Source: Fibrella aquatilis
Lineage (GTDB): Bacteria; Bacteroidota; Bacteroidia; Cytophagales; Spirosomataceae
Assembly: GCF_017353255.1 (NCBI RefSeq)
Contig: NZ_JAFMYU010000007.1
Span: forward strand, 1-64,000
Direction: 5' to 3'
DNA length: 64,000 nucleotides
In this document: in pieces, positions 62,677 through 64,000 of the stretch
How the letters are laid out: each line of letters opens with the position of its first letter
How positions within the stretch are numbered: position 1 is the first letter of the stretch
Made by a program: the position numbers and the translations under genes
Notes under the pieces: generated by a model
What the model was told of the DNA's origin: nothing
The model's database searches: none
Seen by the model: only the letters and a program-made list of their open reading frames with translations

Positions 62677-62818
62677 GAGGAAGAGAGGAAGATACCCGTT
62701 GGATGCTCCGACTAACTAAGCAGTACTTAATTAACGGTAGAGTAAAAATAGCAACTTCCAGCAAAAACCTAGCTAATCAACAGATTATGTTAGTATTAAT
62801 TATTTAACGGGCAGAATT

Positions 62819-62940
62819 GAAAGAGTGAATGGCGAAAGAGTGAAAGAGTGTGGTCCGGCACTCCGGCTGTTTTAGCTTACATATGTCGAAGCAGCCGGAG
62901 TGCCGGACCACTCTCTCACTCTTTCGCCATTTACTCTTTC
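62819..62940. repeat. About 50-bp inverted repeat of GAAAGAGTG words
   Basis: Left arm 62819-62869 pairs with 62892-62940 with two mismatches and a two-base bulge. The outer part repeats the words GAAAGAGTG and GGCGAAAGAG; the inner part GTCCGGCACTCCGGCTG is perfect. It follows the stop of the coiled-coil gene at 62945 and fills part of a 268-base gap in which no gene is seen. Confidence 0.85.
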
Positions 62941-62944
62941 ACCG

Positions 62945-63652
62945 CTATTGCTTCTTCGTCTTCACCGTTTCGACGTTCTTTTTCTTGTTGTCTACTTCGG
63001 TGAGGGCGGTGGCTTGCTCGGTTTTGTTGGTCTCTACGTCTTTGGTAAGCTGCTCCAGTTCTTTGGCGTTTTCGTCGATTTTACGCAGCAGGCGCTCTTT
63101 TTCCTTTTTATTGTTTTCGATGTCGCGCACCAGCCGTTCGCCGTTTTTCACCGATTTCTGGTGGGCTTTCTGGGCTTCGTTGAAGCCGTCTTCGGCCACA
63201 CGCACTTCGTCGTTATAGACTGTTTTGGTGGCAAAATCGGTCAGCCATTTGCTGGCGGCGTCGTAGTTGCCGTTGCCGGGGGCCACATAATTACCTCCCC
63301 CCATATCGAACGCGGCGAAAATGGTGGTCGATTTTTTGTTGCCTTTCACCTGCGAGGTAAAATTCACCGGTTCGGCTGAGATGTCGCGCATGTCGGCGGT
63401 GGTGATGCGGTAAACACTGCGCGACGAGGAAATTTTTCCGTATGGCTTGATGTAGTCTTCCCATTCTTTTTCCACCTGCCGGTCGCTGATGGGTAGGGTC
63501 AGGAAAATGCCTTTGTAAGTTACTTTGTCAATGACCTGATCGCCTGTATAAACAGTTTGGGCAACGGTGCTTAGTGTGGTCAGCAGGAAAAGGGCGGCGC
63601 TGAGCAGCCCGGTACGCATTGTCATCATCATGGCTTTGTAGGTTCGGTACAT
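62945..63652 (-). CDS. Secreted protein with C-terminal coiled coil, unknown
   Basis: 235 residues; the working start may be MRTGLLSAALFLLTTLSTVAQ (residue 12 of the frame). A signal peptide is followed by a globular part (GIFLTLPISDRQVEKEWEDYIK, about residues 50-150) and a charged coiled coil from about 165 (RDIENNKKEKERLLRKIDEN, ELEQLTKDVETNKTEQ). It is likely a periplasmic or outer-membrane-attached structural protein. Family not recognised. It is 10 bases from the methyltransferase gene upstream, suggesting co-transcription. Confidence 0.7.
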   Translation of the reverse strand: MYRTYKAMMMTMRTGLLSAALFLLTTLSTVAQTVYTGDQVIDKVTYKGIFLTLPISDRQVEKEWEDYIKPYGKISSSRSVYRITTADMRDISAEPVNFTSQVKGNKKSTTIFAAFDMGGGNYVAPGNGNYDAASKWLTDFATKTVYNDEVRVAEDGFNEAQKAHQKSVKNGERLVRDIENNKKEKERLLRKIDENAKELEQLTKDVETNKTEQATALTEVDNKKKNVETVKTKKQ

Positions 63653-63662
63653 GGTTTACAAG

Positions 63663-64000
63663 TTAGACCTTCTCCGTAACAAGTAGCCGTTTGGCGTTGT
63701 TCGCGAAGGTGGTGGCAAAAATGTAAGTATTTCCACCCTCGCGCAAGGCCAATTTCTGGCGAAGCTGCGCCACTGTTTCGGGAAAATTACGAACGGTCAG
63801 GTTGGCCTGTTGGTCGGGCAGTAGCTTACGCAGTTCGGCGCGGTCAGGCTTGCAGGTGGCCACCACTTGGAAGGTTCGTCCCGGAAACCCGTCCACAAGT
63901 GTCCCACTCGTGTAGAGATGGCTGTGCGGAGCCAGCTTGGCCAGGCCAAACCGCTGCCCTATCAACCGGAACGCGCCCGTTTTCAGCACCGCCGCGTTGG
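63663..64000 (-). CDS. THUMP-like domain methyltransferase, C-terminal fragment (cut by window edge)
   Basis: The frame stays open to base 64000, so the gene starts outside. The visible 112 residues begin NAAVLKTGAFRLIGQRFGLAKLAPHSHLYTS and end with NFPETVAQLRQKLALREGG and TYIFATTFANNAKRLLV. This matches the THUMP-like C-terminal domain of a class I SAM-dependent methyltransferase found in Bacteroidota, as I remember it. The catalytic domain is not in the window. A nucleic-acid target is likely from the domain name only. Confidence 0.7.
   Translation of the reverse strand, partial: NAAVLKTGAFRLIGQRFGLAKLAPHSHLYTSGTLVDGFPGRTFQVVATCKPDRAELRKLLPDQQANLTVRNFPETVAQLRQKLALREGGNTYIFATTFANNAKRLLVTEKV

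Noticed and set aside
1-64000. CRISPR arrays, tRNA or rRNA genes, transposases, phage genes
   Set aside because: No regularly spaced direct repeats with unique spacers, no cloverleaf or rRNA sequence and no recombinase or phage motif was recognised on reading both strands; the repeats present are inverted repeats at gene junctions.

Overview
The window looks like a chromosomal piece of a GC-rich Bacteroidota bacterium, most likely a Cytophagales member of the Spirosoma/Fibrella type. This is inferred from gene content (large FtsX-type permeases, Cu/Zn-SOD lipoprotein, DUF-type glycosyltransferases, THUMP-like methyltransferase), from TAnnTTTG-like promoter boxes, and from weak or absent ribosome binding sites. 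No rRNA, tRNA, CRISPR array, transposase or phage gene was seen.

Positions 1-43781 hold a hybrid NRPS-PKS locus. A truncated NRPS (C-end, A, T, C) opens the window, followed by a tryptophan 2,3-dioxygenase, an ABC permease and a small lipoprotein. A second run, 8364-43096, is all on the plus strand with short gaps or ATGA overlaps. Its order is FAAL-LLM-ACP loading protein, KS-AT-DH(N-half), LLM-DH(C-half)-KR-ACP, a five-module NRPS (C-A-T x5), a one-module NRPS with a TubC-type docking domain, a secreted beta-helix/alpha-beta hydrolase fusion, a GT1-type glycosyltransferase, a di-haem peroxidase and a GT8-type glycosyltransferase. A type II thioesterase faces this run, and another glycosyltransferase-like gene follows. 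By-eye pocket reading predicts acyl-ketide-(basic residue, perhaps Dab)-Asn-Tyr-Ser-Cys-Thr, with a possibly kynurenine-like residue on the first NRPS, which would fit the neighbouring tryptophan dioxygenase. No integrated thioesterase is visible. The clearest oddity is the PKS module: its dehydratase is cut between the two hotdog halves, with a luciferase-like monooxygenase domain between them, and the cut is also a gene boundary that one nucleotide of frame change would remove.

Positions 44910-48002 carry a small lipoprotein and the two transsulfuration enzymes (cystathionine gamma-synthase/lyase type and cystathionine beta-synthase). Positions 48163-51389 form an AT-rich, probably acquired cassette: membrane protein, VOC protein, class C serine hydrolase lipoprotein, outer-membrane-like protein and a Crp/Fnr regulator, with a perfect TTGAC-N4-GTCAA dyad between regulator and cassette. 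Next come a cobalamin-type radical SAM protein, a Cu/Zn SOD lacking the usual cysteine pair, and a three-gene operon (GCS2-type carboxylate-amine ligase, class I glutamine amidotransferase, ATP-grasp-like protein) that looks like an uncharacterised gamma-glutamyl or small-peptide pathway. The right end has a GT39-like membrane protein, an outer-membrane protein, a class III aminotransferase, two uncharacterised proteins and the 3' end of a THUMP-like methyltransferase.

Across the window, gene junctions carry long, near-perfect inverted repeats (arms 18-75 bp) built from short repeated words. Four share the TCATTGGTCATT word and sit at gene junctions of the biosynthetic locus, where they supply stop codons, start codons and terminal residues of the proteins.
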